A DNA stretch of 64,000 nt from Erinaceus europaeus (lineage: Eukaryota > Chordata > Mammalia > Eulipotyphla > Erinaceidae). The notes under the pieces were generated by a model that worked only from the letters and a program-made list of their open reading frames with translations, had not been told where the DNA came from and did no database searches. Position numbers and translations under genes: made by a program. The stretch covers positions 115,625,064 to 115,689,063 of the forward strand of contig NC_080171.1 of assembly GCF_950295315.1 (NCBI RefSeq). The letters are read 5' to 3'. This document shows positions 44,521 to 56,397 of this stretch, in pieces. Every line of letters begins with the position of its first letter. Positions within the stretch are counted from its first letter, which is position 1.

Positions 44521-45842
44521 TCATGTGAAGCTTCTATGAACAACTATATACCAGCAAGCTAAAGAACCTAGAAGAAATGGACAAGTTCCCAGATATCTAT
44601 AAACTTACAAAATTAAACAAAGAGGAACAACCACAGCCAAAGAAACTGAAATAGTTATTACCTTCCCACCGATAAAGTGTTGGACCAGATAGTTTTACAA
44701 ATGAATTCTTCAAAACCTTCAAGGAAAAGTTAACACCTCTACTTTTAAAGCTTTTCTCCAAATAATCAAAGACACAGGAATGCTCTTTTCCAGTTTCAAT
44801 GAAGCCAACATCACCTTGATACCAAAAGCAGACAGAGAAACAACAGGGAAAAAAAAAAAAAGAAAAAAAGAAAAATTTATTCCAAGGATGCAAGACTGGT
44901 TCAATATATGTATATCAATATAATCATCAATAAAAGAAAAACAAAAAAATACATGATTATATCAATAGACGCAGAGAAAGCCCTTGACAAAATCCAACAT
45001 CCTGTCATGATGAAAATTCTACAAAAAAGGGGGTGGGTGGGATGGACAATTCCTTAAGGTAGTGGAGTCTATACACAGCAAACCTTTAGTCAACATCATA
45101 CTCAATTGTGAGAAACTGGAAGCATTCCCCCTTAGATCAGGTACTAGACAGGGCTGCCCTCTATCACCATTACTATTCAACATAAGTTCATGTCATAGCA
45201 ACCAGACGAGCAAGGAATTAAAGGGATACAGATTGAAAGAGCTGAATTCAAATTATCACTATGTGGAGATGATAGGATATTATACATAGAAAAACCTAAA
45301 CAATCCAGCAGGAAGCTCCCGGAAAATTATCAAGCAATATACTAAGAAGTCAGGCTACAAAATTAACATACAAAAGTTAACATACAAACACTAAGTCAGA
45401 AGAAGAAGAAATCCAGACATCACTCCCTTTTACTATAGCAACTAAAACAATAAAATATCTAGGAATAAACCTAACCAAAGAAGTGAAAGATTTATATACT
45501 GAAAATTATGAGTCACTATTCAAGAAAATAGAATAAGAAACAAAGAAGTAGAAAGATATTCATGTTCATGGATTGGAGAATTAACACAATCAAAATGAAT
45601 ATTCTCCCTAGAGCCATATACAAGTTTAATGCAATACCCATCAAAGTCTCATCCAACGTTTTTTTTTTGGAGACTAGAAAAAAAGCTACCAGTGTTTGTC
45701 TGGAGCCAATAAACACCTAGAATTGTCAAAACAATCTTGAGAAGAAAGAACAGAACTGGAGGCATCATGCTCCCAGATCTCAAATTGTATTATAAGGCCA
45801 CTGGAATCAAAACTTTCTGGCACTGGAATAAAAATAGACACA

Positions 45843-46000
45843 CTGTGGTCTGGGAGGTGGCACAGTGGATAAAGCATTAGACTCACAAGCATGAGGTTCT
45901 GAGTTCAATCCCCAGCAGCACATGTAGCAGAGTGATGTCTGGTTCTTTCTCTCTCTCCTCCTATCTTTCTCATAAATAAATAAAATCTTAAAAAAAAAAA
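45843..46000 (+). mobile_element. SINE-4 nested in L1
   Basis: Head ggaggtggcacagtggataa, B box gagttcaatccccagc, gagtgatgtctggttctttc, ataaataaataaa and A tail. L1 bases agacacact / agacacatt flank it. Confidence 0.92.
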
Positions 46001-47399
46001 ACAAAAACCAGACACATTGACCAGCGAAATAGAACCGAGAGCCCAGAAATAAGCCCTCAAATCTACGGACATCTAATCTTTGACAAAGGTGACCAGACTA
46101 CTAAATAGGGAAAGGAGAGTCTCTTCAACAAATGATGTTGGAAAAATTAGGTTGAAACATGCAGAAGAATGAAACTGAACTACTATATTTCCCAGGCACA
46201 AAAGTAAATTCCAAATGGATCAAAGACTAGGATACTAAAACAGAAACTATCAAATACTTAGAGAAAAACATTGGCAGCACTCTTTTTCCACCTAAATTTC
46301 ATAGGCATCTTTGTTGACTCAAGTCAAACTACAAGGAAGACTAAAACAAAAATAAAAACCAATGGGACTACATCAAACTGAAAAACTTCTGCATAGCAAA
46401 AGAAATAACCATCCAAACAAAGACACCCTTTACAGAATGGGAAAAGATCTTTATATGGCATGCATCAGACAAGAAGCTAATAACCAAAGTATATAAAGAT
46501 CTCACCAAACTCAGCAGCAACAACAACAAAAATTGATGCCATTCAAAAAATGGAGAGAGGATATGGAGAGAATATTCACGAAATGCCAACAAACATATGA
46601 AAAATTGCTCCAAGTCATTGATTGTTAGAGAAATGCATACAGAGACAACAATGAGATACCACTTCACCCCTGTGAGAATGTCATATCAGAAAGAATAGTA
46701 ACAACAAATGCTGGAGAGGTTGTGTAGACAAAGGAAGCTTCCTACACTGCTGGTGGGAATGTAAATTAGTCCAACCTCTGTGGAGAACAGTCTGGAGAAC
46801 TCTCAGAAGGCTAGAAGTGGACCTACCCTTTGACCCTCCAATTCCTATCCTGGGTATATATCCTAGGGAAGCGAGCACACCCATCCAAAAACATCTGTGT
46901 ATACTTATGTTCATAGCAGCACAATTTGTAATAGCAAAAACCTGGAAGCAACCCAGGTGTCCAAAAACAGGTGAGTAGCTGAGTAAGTTGTGATCTATAT
47001 ACAGAATGGAATACTACTCGGCTATTAAGAATGATGAAGTCATTTTCTTCAACTCATCTTGGATGGAGTTTGAAGGAACCATGTTAAGTGATTTAAACCA
47101 GAAAGAGACAAATGAATATGGGATGATCTCACTCATAGACAGAAGATGAGAAATAAGAACAGAAGGGAAAACACAAAGCAGAACTTGGACTGGAGTTGGT
47201 GAATTGCACCAAAGTAAAGGACTCTGGAGCAGGGGTGAGGGGAGGATGTTCAGGTCCTGAACAGAGGAGGACATAGGTAGCAGGCTAGAGTGTTATGCAG
47301 AAAACTTAGAAATGTTACACATGAACAAACTACTGTATTTTACTGTCAACTGTAAACCATTAAGCCCCCCATAAAGGAAAGAAAAAAAAAAGAGAAAAG

Positions 47400-47860
47400 A
47401 AAATGCCTTATTATCCTGCAATACTATTCCAAAGCATATATCCAAAGGACATGAAAGCACTAAGTTGAAAGGGTAAATGTAGCCCATGTTCAAAGATTCG
47501 CTGTTTACATTAGATTAAAAAAATGTGGCAACCACATAAAGGAATGAATGAAGAAGTTATAGAGTAGGGGTCAGGTGGTGGTGCACCCGGTTAAGTGGGT
47601 CTGAGCCCCTGCTCCCCACCTACAGGAAAGACACTTCACGTGGGGGGAAACAGGTCTGAGGTGTTTCTCTTTCTCTCTCCCTCTCCAACTCCCCCTCCCT
47701 TCTCAATTTCTCTGTCCTATCCAATAAAATGGGGGGGGAAATGGCCTCCAGCAGTGGATTCATAGTGCTGGCACCTAGCCTCAGATATAACCCTGAAGGT
47801 AAAAAAAAAATTGTAAGGTATATACTTAAGGAAATATTACTCAGTCATTTTACATATATA
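47400..47860 (+). mobile_element. Old L1 ORF2 fragment split by a SINE
   Basis: atcctgcaatactattccaa, catatatccaaaggacatga and atgaatgaagaagttatag, then after the SINE gaaatattactcagtcat. It follows the tail of the longer L1 and is a separate, older copy. Confidence 0.68.
47567..47812 (+). mobile_element. SINE-2 long form nested in L1
   Basis: Head gggtcaggtggtggtgcaccc with a deletion before the B box, core ctccccacctacaggaaag, pyrimidine block, a G-run and an L-like end (tggcctccagcagtggattc). Confidence 0.86.
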
Positions 47861-47879
47861 ATTGTGTAACGTAGTTTAG

Positions 47880-48105
47880 GGGGGCTAGCTCATTGGACAG
47901 AGCACACATCTATTCCACGTTGAGAATCCAGGTGTGAGGACTCAGGATGGAGCCTCCATTCACCACATGGATGCATCATGTAAAAGAGAAGTTTCATGAG
48001 ACTTGAGGCAATGCTAATGCGTCTCTCCTGTCTGTCTTTATCTTCTGCTCTTTCACTTTCTACTTGGGAATAACGAAAGAATTGCTGTGAGCAGTAGCAC
48101 AGAGG
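47880..48105 (+). mobile_element. Old tRNA-derived SINE
   Basis: Head gggggctagctcattggaca, a long divergent middle, a gtctctcctgtctgtcttt block. SINE-5-like; boundaries uncertain. Confidence 0.45.
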
Positions 48106-48208
48106 CAAAGTCCAGGAGAGGCTTAAGTTAACTGTCTAAATGAGCACGTACCAAGTAGAAGTTGACTCCGTTTTTGGCCAAAAGAATGATACAAAAGTAT
48201 GTTTATTT

Positions 48209-48210
<2 letters not shown>

Positions 48211-48256
<46 letters not shown>

Positions 48257-48523
48257 TTATTTATTTTCCCTTTTGTTGCCCTTGTTGTTTTTTATTGTTG
48301 TTGGATTTATTGATGTCGTCGTTGCTGAATAGGACAGAAAGAAATGGAGAGAGATGGGGAAAACAGAAAGGGGGAACAGAAAGATAAGACACCTGCAGAC
48401 CTGCTTCACTGCCTGTGAAGCAACTCCCCTGCAGGTGGAGAGCTGGGGGCTTGAACCGGGATCCTTACGTCCTTGCACTTTGTACCATGTGTGCTTAACC
48501 CGCTGCGTTACCGCCCGACTCCC
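48211..48523 (-). mobile_element. SINE-1S with perfect 17-base duplication and (AT)n tail
   Basis: The duplication aaagtatgtttatttct lies at 48194-48210 and 48524-48540. Reverse SINE-1S occupies 48252-48523; between it and the left duplication is an (AT)n array (48212-48251), which is the element's 3' tail turned into a microsatellite. Confidence 0.95.
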
Positions 48524-48540
48524 AAAGTATGTTTATTTCT

Positions 48541-49095
48541 ATACTGAACCACAAAATAGTTTTAAACCACATAAAATGTCAGTGTATTATTCAAAAACAA
48601 GTCATGGTTTTTCTATTTTAAGAAATCTCCACTTTCCTTATATGAGAAGCTATTTCAGTTTGTTTATAAAATGCATTATCTATTGACTTCAAACAGCATA
48701 ACATCTATTAATTTTGAAAACTAAAATGTGAGCAAAGACTTTCAGCCATTCATCACTGGATTCTATTATAAGCTCACTTGAGAAAAAAATCTTTTGGATT
48801 GTAAAAATGTAAAAAAGGAAAAATGAATTCTTTGATTAGTCAGTACACAAGAAACGATGAAAACTCAGCCAAGAAAACACACATACCGTCTACAACACTC
48901 ACGCTCATTCCAATGAAGCAAAAAAAAAATAATAAACCCATATATTTACCTGTACATGTCTGTGTAATGTCACACAAAAACAAACAAAAAAAGACTTACT
49001 TTTGAGCCCCAGTTACTTTGTAGGCCTCCAAAAACACATAAAATCAAAGCTCTACAGTCACTATGATAAGAAATGAAATAAAAATAAAATTTGTG
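48541..49095. other. AT-rich single-copy stretch
   Basis: Nothing recognised besides short A-runs. Confidence 0.4.
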
Positions 49096-49126
49096 CTAGA
49101 CAGACAGCACAGTGGTTATGCAAAAG

Positions 49127-49173
<47 letters not shown>

Positions 49174-49495
49174 ACCAGGGTTGTCACTGTGGCTTGGTGC
49201 CTATGTAATAAATCTATTCCTCTCAGCAGCCATGTTTGCCCTTTTTTTCATTAGATACAACAGAGACAAATTGGAAGGTAAGAGGGGAACAGAGAGGGAG
49301 TAAGAAACAGACACCTGCAGCACTGCTTCACCGATCATGAAGCTTTCCCCTGAAGGTGGAAAGATTTCCATGCCTGCCGCTCAAAGCTGCCAGGTTCAAT
49401 GCCCTGTATCACCGTAAGCCAGAGTTGAGCAGTGTTTTGGTCTTTTTCTCTGTAGCTCTCTCTCTCACTAAAAATATTGTTTAATAAATAAATAA
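49096..49495 (+). mobile_element. SINE-3 split by a reverse SINE-2
   Basis: The SINE-3 head (cagacagcacagtggttatgc, 49098-49121) is interrupted after gcaaaag and resumes near 49365 with atttccatgcctgccgctc, B box ggttcaatgccc and gagttgagcagtgttttgg. Its pyrimidine end and aataaataaa tail follow. Confidence 0.85.
49128..49364 (-). mobile_element. Truncated SINE-2 long form nested in SINE-3
   Basis: An (ATT)n tail (49128-49168), caccagggttgtcactgtgg (L-like end complement), the purine block and an acacctgcagcactgcttcacc core are present, but it stops before its tRNA head. It is therefore 5'-truncated. Confidence 0.82.
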
Positions 49496-49554
49496 ACAAT
49501 ACCCCAAACACACACAGTAACAGAGTTGGTTTTGTGTTGGTTGGTTGGTTGGTT

Positions 49555-49836
49555 AGGTTTTTGCCACCAGGCTCATCACTGGGGCTTGGTGCTTGCACTA
49601 CAAATCCACTGTTCTCAAGGGCTTTTTATTCTCCTTTTGTAAATGGAGACAGATCAATTGAGAGGGGAGGGGAACAAAAAGTGGGAGAGAAAAAGAGTGG
49701 CACCTGCAGCACTGCTTCACTGTTCATGAAGCTCCACTCCCTGCAGGTGGGAACCAGAAGCTTGAACCTTGGTCCTAGCACACGCGATCCTAGCACACGG
49801 AGTGTGAACGCTCCACAAGGTGCACCACCACCCCGT
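49555..49836 (-). mobile_element. SINE-2 long form, reverse strand
   Basis: gccaccaggctcatcactgg, purine block, cacctgcagcactgcttcac core, head near 49810-49836. Inside the head a tcctagcacacg unit is repeated in tandem (49772-49798). Confidence 0.84.
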
Positions 49837-50079
49837 CACACAGTGACAAACCAAACGGGTCAGTAGAGGCTGACAAAGGAGAGTGTTATTTAGTGTTCTA
49901 TCAAAAAGAATGAAACAATTGGTAGTAGATGTGTGAGCCTGGGAGACCAAAATTAGGGCATCAACTGTGAATACTTCCTGTGTACATATATTTACTCTGT
50001 ATTTACAAGAAGAAGCAACAGGAGCAGGGTCACAAAGTTCTGGCAAAAAAAAAAAAAAAAGAAGAAGCAAAAAAAACAG

Positions 50080-50345
50080 GGGAGTCGAGCAGTAGCGCAG
50101 CGGGTTAAGTGGATGTGGCGCCAAACACAAGGATTATGATTCCGGTTCGAGCCCCCAACTCCCCACCTGCAGGAGAGTCGTTTCACAGGCAGTGAAGCAG
50201 GTCTGCAGGTGTCTGTCTTTCTCTCCCCCTCTCTGTCTTCCCCTCCTCTCTCCATTTCTCTCTGTCCTATCCAACAACGACGACATCAACAATGAACAGT
50301 AACAACAATGAGAAAACAACAAGGGCAACAAAAGGGAATTGGAAA
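50080..50345 (+). mobile_element. SINE-1S
   Basis: Head ggggagtcgagcagtagcgc, B box ggttcgagccc, core cacctgcaggagagtcg, tail caagggcaacaaaaggg. Confidence 0.93.
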
Positions 50346-50704
50346 AAAAAAAAAAGGTAAAAAGGGGTTTTGCAAGTTGTGTAGTCTCTGTCCTTACCTC
50401 TCACCTCTGTCATTATGAAATAAAAGCAGCAACCACAAACAAATGGCATGAGACAGTCTAATAAAAATATCAAAAATGGAACGTTCCTTGTACAAAATTC
50501 CTAGGCAGACTGAATTTCAGCTGTTGTCAATCTCAATAAAAGGTATAAGGTGAAAAAATAACAAGCTTTGCTGGAGCAGACAATGATGTGGCTTCAGCCA
50601 TACCTGAGCAACCACTGGACTCAACTATTAATTTTGTTTAATGTGTCATCAGACCATTCCACATGCCTGGTATTACTTCTAGGCAGTTCTGCAGGCAAAT
50701 CACA

Positions 50705-50835
50705 TTCTTTTTTCTAAAGCGAGAGAAACAGACAGGGAGTGAGCCAGCAAAGCGCTGCTCCATACTTCATGGAGCTACCTCAGTGCTGTCGATGGTGGCC
50801 AAGTGGTAACAAGTCTTGAACCCACAGCAGATAAG
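50705..50835 (-). mobile_element. Old SINE-2-like fragment, reverse strand
   Basis: A gagagaaacagacaggg purine block, a tgctccatacttcatggagc core relic and a gtcttgaacccacagcag B-box complement. Confidence 0.45.
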
Positions 50836-51239
50836 CTATCTTCAGGCACTAATCTATTACATCTTTGCTGTCAGGGATATGGCTTCCTCAACTTCCTCTC
50901 TACAGCTTCAGTGAAAGGTGGAGAAATAAGACAACAGACTCCAGCTCACATTCATTCAGTTGTTCAGCTGCTCTTAAGGAAAACTTGGACCCCAAAATGG
51001 CCTACAGTTTGCCAGCACTTACAGGCCGGCTCTGTGCAACTGCTTCTACATAGCTTGTAATGATCTGTCATACTCTGCGTTCTCTGCAGTTTTTATGCAT
51101 TTGCCTTGTCCCCTTCTCTGTTCTAATATTATGGACTAGATATTTTCATTTGCATTTTTTTTCAGAATTCAGCTTAATATTCAGCAAGAGATGACGGACA
51201 AACTTAGTTCCTCTCAAAGAGTTAGATTTAAAATATGTC
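50836..51239. other. Single-copy stretch, nothing recognised
   Basis: About 0.4 kb without a recognisable repeat. Confidence 0.35.
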
Positions 51240-51525
51240 TGTTGGGGAGGGTGATGGGGTGTGTGTGGCACACCAGGTAGAGTGCATTTATTACCATGCA
51301 CAATGGCCAGGGTTCAAACGCCCCCCAGGCCCTGCCTGCGGGGGGAAAGCTTCACAAGAGATGGATCAGTGCTGCGGGTGTCTCTTCTTCTCTCTGTCTC
51401 TCCCTCTTGTTCTCTCACCTTCTATTAAAAACAGAAAAAAGGGGGGGATGGGAATGGCTGCCAGGAATGGTGGAGCTGTACAAGCAGCAAGCCCAGCCAT
51501 AACTCTAGCGGAAAAAACAAACGTG
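51240..51525 (+). mobile_element. SINE-2 long form
   Basis: Head gtgtgtgtggcacaccaggt, B box gggttcaaacgcc, core cctgcggggggaaagcttc, pyrimidine block, L-like end (ggctgccaggaatggtgg to cataactctagcgg). Confidence 0.84.
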
Positions 51526-51765
51526 CAAGTAAACAAACAAACAGACAAACAAAGCAGACAGAAACACACGCATCACTATAGTTCCCACAACGTCTTAAAG
51601 ACAGCTTGGCTACTTTTTTGTTCTTATTTATTCCAAGTCTATATGTGTCAATTCTCTATACTCCACATATGAGCAAAAACATCCAGGAAGTTATCTTTCA
51701 TTTCCTTACTTATCACCTCAAGGAAATTAGTCCAACTCAAATGCTTTTATAAACAGGAAACAGAG

Positions 51766-51988
51766 GGGATGGGTGGTGGCGCATCTGATTGAGTGCACAT
51801 GTTACAATGTGCAAGGACCTGGGTTCAAGCCCCCAGTCCCCACCTGCAGGGGGAAAGCTTCACAAGTGGTGAAACAGGGTTGCAGGTGTCTCTCTGTCTC
51901 TCACCCTCTCTATCCTTCCCTTCCCTCTAGATTTCTGACTATCTCTACCCAATCGATAAATAAAGATAATTAAACAAAAACAAAAACA
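51766..51988 (+). mobile_element. SINE-2
   Basis: Head gatgggtggtggcgcatctg, B box ggttcaagccc, cacctgcagggggaaagc, ctacccaatcgataaataa tail. Confidence 0.92.
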
Positions 51989-53173
51989 TGAAACAAATTC
52001 CTGCTGGCTTGAGAAATCTCATATTGAACTGTCCCTCATAAATCCTACGTATTATTGAAAAGATATTTGTTGTCTAACTGAGCAGTTCCAAGAATCTGGG
52101 TTCTCACAGACTTATAATCCCCAGTGGAAAGCACACCAGGAATTCCCCACCGTGTTTTCATAAGAGATTCTAACAATCTACATAGAGTGGGCACAATGTA
52201 AAATTAGGACCCAGGATTCTGCCATCACGTGTGAAGAGTTTCTAGGGACAGCTCATGCAATTAGGACACATGACCCTATCTTTCACTTCAGCTGGATTTC
52301 AGAACTGAATTCTCTCAAGGCTGCTCCCATGAAGCATCAGAGTGAGGTGAGCAGCCATTTTCAGAGACATCTAACCTCCAACAGAGGAGAACTTTCACTT
52401 TGTGCCTTCTGCCTCTCCACATTAGAATCTAGACTCTCTTGAGGAGATTAGAAACTCTCTGGAACCACTATCTTAGCCTGAAACTCCTGAAAGCAAATTC
52501 TGATGAGAAAAGAGAGCACAATCCAAAACCAGTGAGGATCTCTGTCCACATCCAAAAGCAAGCCTGACATCCCAGAGAACCACCAGCCCCATGGGCCATT
52601 CTAAATGGTCTTTCTCAACCGCTCCGGCAGAATAAGAAGTGGAGGGAGCACAACCTTTTGCATCTTCATTGCTGTGAAAAATGAAAGTTGCCTTATGACC
52701 AGAAAACTGTGTGGGGACTATGTAAAGTGGCTGCCACATTTCAGGGAAATTCAACAAGATTTTTATTAGCCTAACAGAAATCACTAAGGACATATCAACA
52801 CATTCAACTCAAAAGCCAATCATGGCATTTCACAAACTATTTTTTTCAAATGAGGAATTTACACTGAGGACAGTGTTGAGTCCCAACCTAGATTCTCAAC
52901 GACACATAGTCTCACACGCGCCTTTCTTTTTGCCTCTTTGAGCATTAGTCACATCACTGTATCCAGCACTGTAAGTTTCTACAGGATAATGTCTTTCAAA
53001 CTTTGGGTTGTGACTTGCCTGCGGAACTAATGAAAAAGGTTATAACGACTGTGCCTTGTCATAGACTGAGAAATTCTAAACTGTGTAATACTTGTTGTGT
53101 GGATGCTGGGTCATGGTGTGACATCTATTTCTTTCAGTGAATCATGGTCAGGATATCACATTTTCTTACTGAA
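51989..53173. other. Single-copy stretch, nothing recognised
   Basis: About 1.2 kb with no recognised repeat. A minus-strand open frame of 106 codons (52473-52793) has no recognisable domain and is not called. Confidence 0.45.
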
Positions 53174-53465
53174 GGGGGCTGGGTGGTGACACACCCAGTC
53201 ATGCTCACACAGTACTATGTGCAAGGACCTAGGTTCGAGCCCCCACTCCCCACCTACAGAGGGGATGTTTCACAAGTGGTGAAGCAGGTCTGCAGGTGTC
53301 TGTCTGTCTCTCTCCTTGTCTTTCTCCCCTTGACCTTCAATTTCTCTCTGTCCTGTTCAATAAAGTGGGGAGAGAAAAAAAGGGGGGAAAAATGGCTACA
53401 GGGAGCAGTGGAATTGCAGTACAGGCACTGAGCACAGCTAACCCTGGGGGCCAAAAAATAAGTAA
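53174..53465 (+). mobile_element. SINE-1/2 long-form copy
   Basis: Head gggggctgggtggtgacacac, B box ggttcgagccc, core cacctacagaggggatg, gaagcaggtctgcaggtg, L-like end (ggctacagggagcagtgg to gctaaccctggggg). Confidence 0.88.
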
Positions 53466-54780
53466 ATAAACAAATGAACGCAGATCATCAACACAGCTTC
53501 CTGTGTGAAGGGATACTTGCAATCAGAAAGCCAGTGTGCTGCCTGGGTATTAGAAAGTCCGTGCATTTATTGTTTCATGCTGATGAAACATATTCTGGAG
53601 AAAAAGAGCTCACGGAACTTTCCAGATACTTTTCAAATTCCTAGTCTAAGTCTTGTTCCTAAGAGGCTGACATGATTACGAAGCAGTGCTGGACTTACTA
53701 CTCCTTAATTTAAAAATGAAGCCGAAGATACAGGAAGAGGCTATCTGCTTACATAAGCCCAAGCAGGTTTTTACTCAATGTCTGTCATGGAGTGGTGGTG
53801 GTGGTGGGGTGTCCTGAAAAAGGAATATTTACCTATAGAACATTAACTTCAGTTTCAAGTTTTACTGAGAGGTAATCAGTGCAGTGATCGAAGGTCTGGG
53901 GAACAGGAATAACACTTTCAGATCCAAATCTGAACAGGCTGCTCTCCTGATAAACATTCCTCCATGATTTTTGACTGCCTTAGGATACAGTTCAAACACA
54001 GCAGCATCTGTGGCCTTGTATGATCAAGTTGCTGCCTTCCTTCCTTCCCACTGTCAATCCCTCCAGCCCTGCAGGGAACACCCCGCCCCTGAGAGTCTCC
54101 ACAAGGCACCAGGGCCAGCTCCATGCCAGCAGTGTCCCCTCCTGACATGCCTCTGAGTCCCCACCCCACGGCCAGACACCTCTCATCACATGCAGTCCTC
54201 TCCTACAGCACTCCTTGCCCCAGTATGCCTTTCACTTTTCTGTCTGTCTCCACCAGGCTACATAGCTCCTTGAGGACAGGAAATGTGTTATTATTTCTGT
54301 ACCGACAGTGCCAATTGTAGGACACCACAAGAGTGGGGTTCTATAAATGCAAAAAGGCAAAAACTGCCCTAGAAGAAGTGTTAAGTGCTCCCTGTTCTTC
54401 ATATCATGCCTGCACGACCCTGCTCTCTGTGTCTGCTTAGAATGCATTGTCCATTTTGAGTTAATTTTGCTGCGTGGTGTTAAGTGGTGGTCTAGCTTCA
54501 TTTTTCTACATTGAGTTATCCAGTTTTCCCAGTAGCATTTAATTAGAGACCCCCACCCCCATATTGACTAGCTCTGGCCCGTTTGTTACATAGGGGTCCA
54601 TATATGGGTGGGGTTATTTCTGGGCTTTCTATTATGTGCCATTGCTGAGTGTCCATTTTTGCTTCGGCACCACACTGTTTTAAATACTGTTGCTTTCAAG
54701 TATTTCTTTGATTATTTGTGGATTGTTGAGGTTCACACAAAGGCTTGGATAACTTGTTTGACTTCTTCAAAAAAAGTGTC
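53466..54780. other. Single-copy stretch
   Basis: About 1.3 kb. Near 54420-54780 a reverse-type L1-like passage (ttctacattgagttatccag, ttccagtttatttc-like text) may be an old L1 remnant, but I could not settle it. Confidence 0.4.
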
Positions 54781-54791
54781 ATTGGTATTTC

Positions 54792-54987
54792 TTTTTTTTT
54801 TTTTATTTATTCCCTTTTGTTGCCCTTGTTTTATTGTTGTTGTTATTGATGTCATTGTTGTTAGGATAGAGAGAAATGGAGAGAGGACGGGAAGACAGAA
54901 AGGGGGAGAGAAAGACAGACACCTGCAGACCTGCTTCACCGCCTGTGAAGAGACTCCTCTGCAGGTGGGGAGCCGGGGGCTCGAGCC
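54792..54987 (-). mobile_element. 5'-truncated SINE-1S with target-site duplication
   Basis: Reverse SINE-1S from the tail to the core, ending at gggctcgagcc, so about 75 bases of tRNA head are missing. The 11-base duplication attggtatttc at 54781-54791 and 54988-54998 shows the truncation happened at insertion. Confidence 0.94.
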
Positions 54988-54998
54988 ATTGGTATTTC

Positions 54999-55312
54999 AA
55001 TAGGTATTATGTTGACTCTATATGTTGCTTTTAGAAGTATTGACATAAAATACTTTCCTCATTTTCCATTACCCTTTTGCCTCATGTAGACAGAAAGTTA
55101 AAAACCTTACCCAACAGGGTGACATGGGAAAGATAGCAGCCCGCTCCTGAGGTTGGTAAAGAGCTCAAACATAAGGATTATGAGTTGATAAGACTTGTTC
55201 CAAGTAGCAGGTAAAGACACAAACGCATCTTTGTGATAAAGATTATTTAGTTGCAGGCAAATTATATGTCATAGAATATATGATGTATTATATGTATATA
55301 TTCATATATATA

Positions 55313-55353
<41 letters not shown>

Positions 55354-56160
55354 TGCAGAGATCAGATAAACCTTTAGATAATGATGAAGTTAGTTACCTT
55401 TAGATAATGCCATGAAGCACATGGCATTGAAGGGGAAAGTTGTAGAAACTAGACTCTTTTCAACACAGTCATAAATCACCCCCCAATGCAACAAACAAAT
55501 GACTCTGCTTGTGAAATTACAATAAATACTGAGTCTGGTGAGCTCCTGGTGCCAATGCGACATGACTCTGCCTGGCTATCACACCCTCCGCAGTATCTTC
55601 TCCCAGGCCGAGCCTGCATTATGCCCACGTTCCTGGAATAACAGGAATTCACCACCTATTCAGCAATGCCATGCACTTGAAACTAGCAAACCCCGGGCAC
55701 AGGTAAGAACTTGGAAGAGTTTCTAATCCAATGTGCAAACTTGTGAGAAGCCTAGAAATGATGGACCAAGCTGTCGCAGATTCACCCAATGAGATGCTGA
55801 TGCACTTAGGAAATCTTATTAACACCTCCTAGCTTTCACAAATCACAGTGTTTCAGAGGAAAAGTAAAAAGGGGTTGTCAAAGACACCAAGGGCTACCCA
55901 CCACCATAACTCATTTTCCTGTGCTATGCTTTCCTGCACTTAACATACACTGTGCGATATGGTACTTTTCACAAACTGGAAGTTCAAAGCAAGCCTGTAT
56001 CAAGCAAGTTGATCAGCCCCATTTCTCCGTCAGCACGTGCTTACTTTCTTTCTGTATCCGTGCTTGATAATTCCCACAATATTTCATGATTTTTTTTTCA
56101 TTATATTGTTACATCTGTTACAGTGATCTGTGACCTGACCCCTGATGACCAAGACAGAAC
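54999..56160. other. Single-copy stretch with TG microsatellite
   Basis: Unrecognised sequence around an ATATA plus (TG)n array (TG part 55314-55356). Confidence 0.5.
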
Positions 56161-56172
56161 ATCAAACCATCA

Positions 56173-56383
56173 GGGGCCGGCGGTGCAGCACCGGTTAAGC
56201 GCATGTATTCACGTACAAGGACCCTGGATCAAGACCCCAGCCATCCCCTGCAGGGGGAAGCTTCTGGAGTGGTGAAGCAGTACTGCAGGTATCTCTCAGT
56301 CTTTTCCCCTCCTCTCTTTACCTCCCCCTCCCTCTCAGTTTCTCTCTGTTCTATCAGATAAAATAAAGTTTAAAAAAAAAAAG
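56173..56383 (+). mobile_element. SINE-2 with target-site duplication
   Basis: Head ggggccggcggtgcagcacc, degraded B box, core cccctgcagggggaagctt, pyrimidine block and A tail. The 10-base duplication atcaaaccat lies at 56161-56170 and 56388-56397. Confidence 0.92.
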
Positions 56384-56397
56384 GAAGATCAAACCAT

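Larger units (their letters stand above)
43850..47393 (+). mobile_element. L1 ORF2 and 3' UTR, about 2.8 kb after removing insertions
   Basis: The longest L1 here. Order: ggattacaaatgaaagagga (43873); a nested reverse L1; atgaacaactatataccagc (44536); the RT region with SGTRQGCPLSPLLFNI readable in 45062-45289, followed by YVEMIGYY where the catalytic FADD-type box should be, so the Asp pair is lost; a SINE-4; the C-terminal third (46370-47150); and a 3' UTR with aactactgtattttactgtc and an A tail. There are several stops and frameshifts, and the 5' UTR, ORF1 and endonuclease are absent. It is a dead 5'-truncated copy. Confidence 0.9.

Noticed and set aside
45062..45289. Reverse-transcriptase-like peptide as a host gene
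   Set aside because: It is the RT region of a dead L1 ORF2; the catalytic Asp pair is gone and frames break on both sides.
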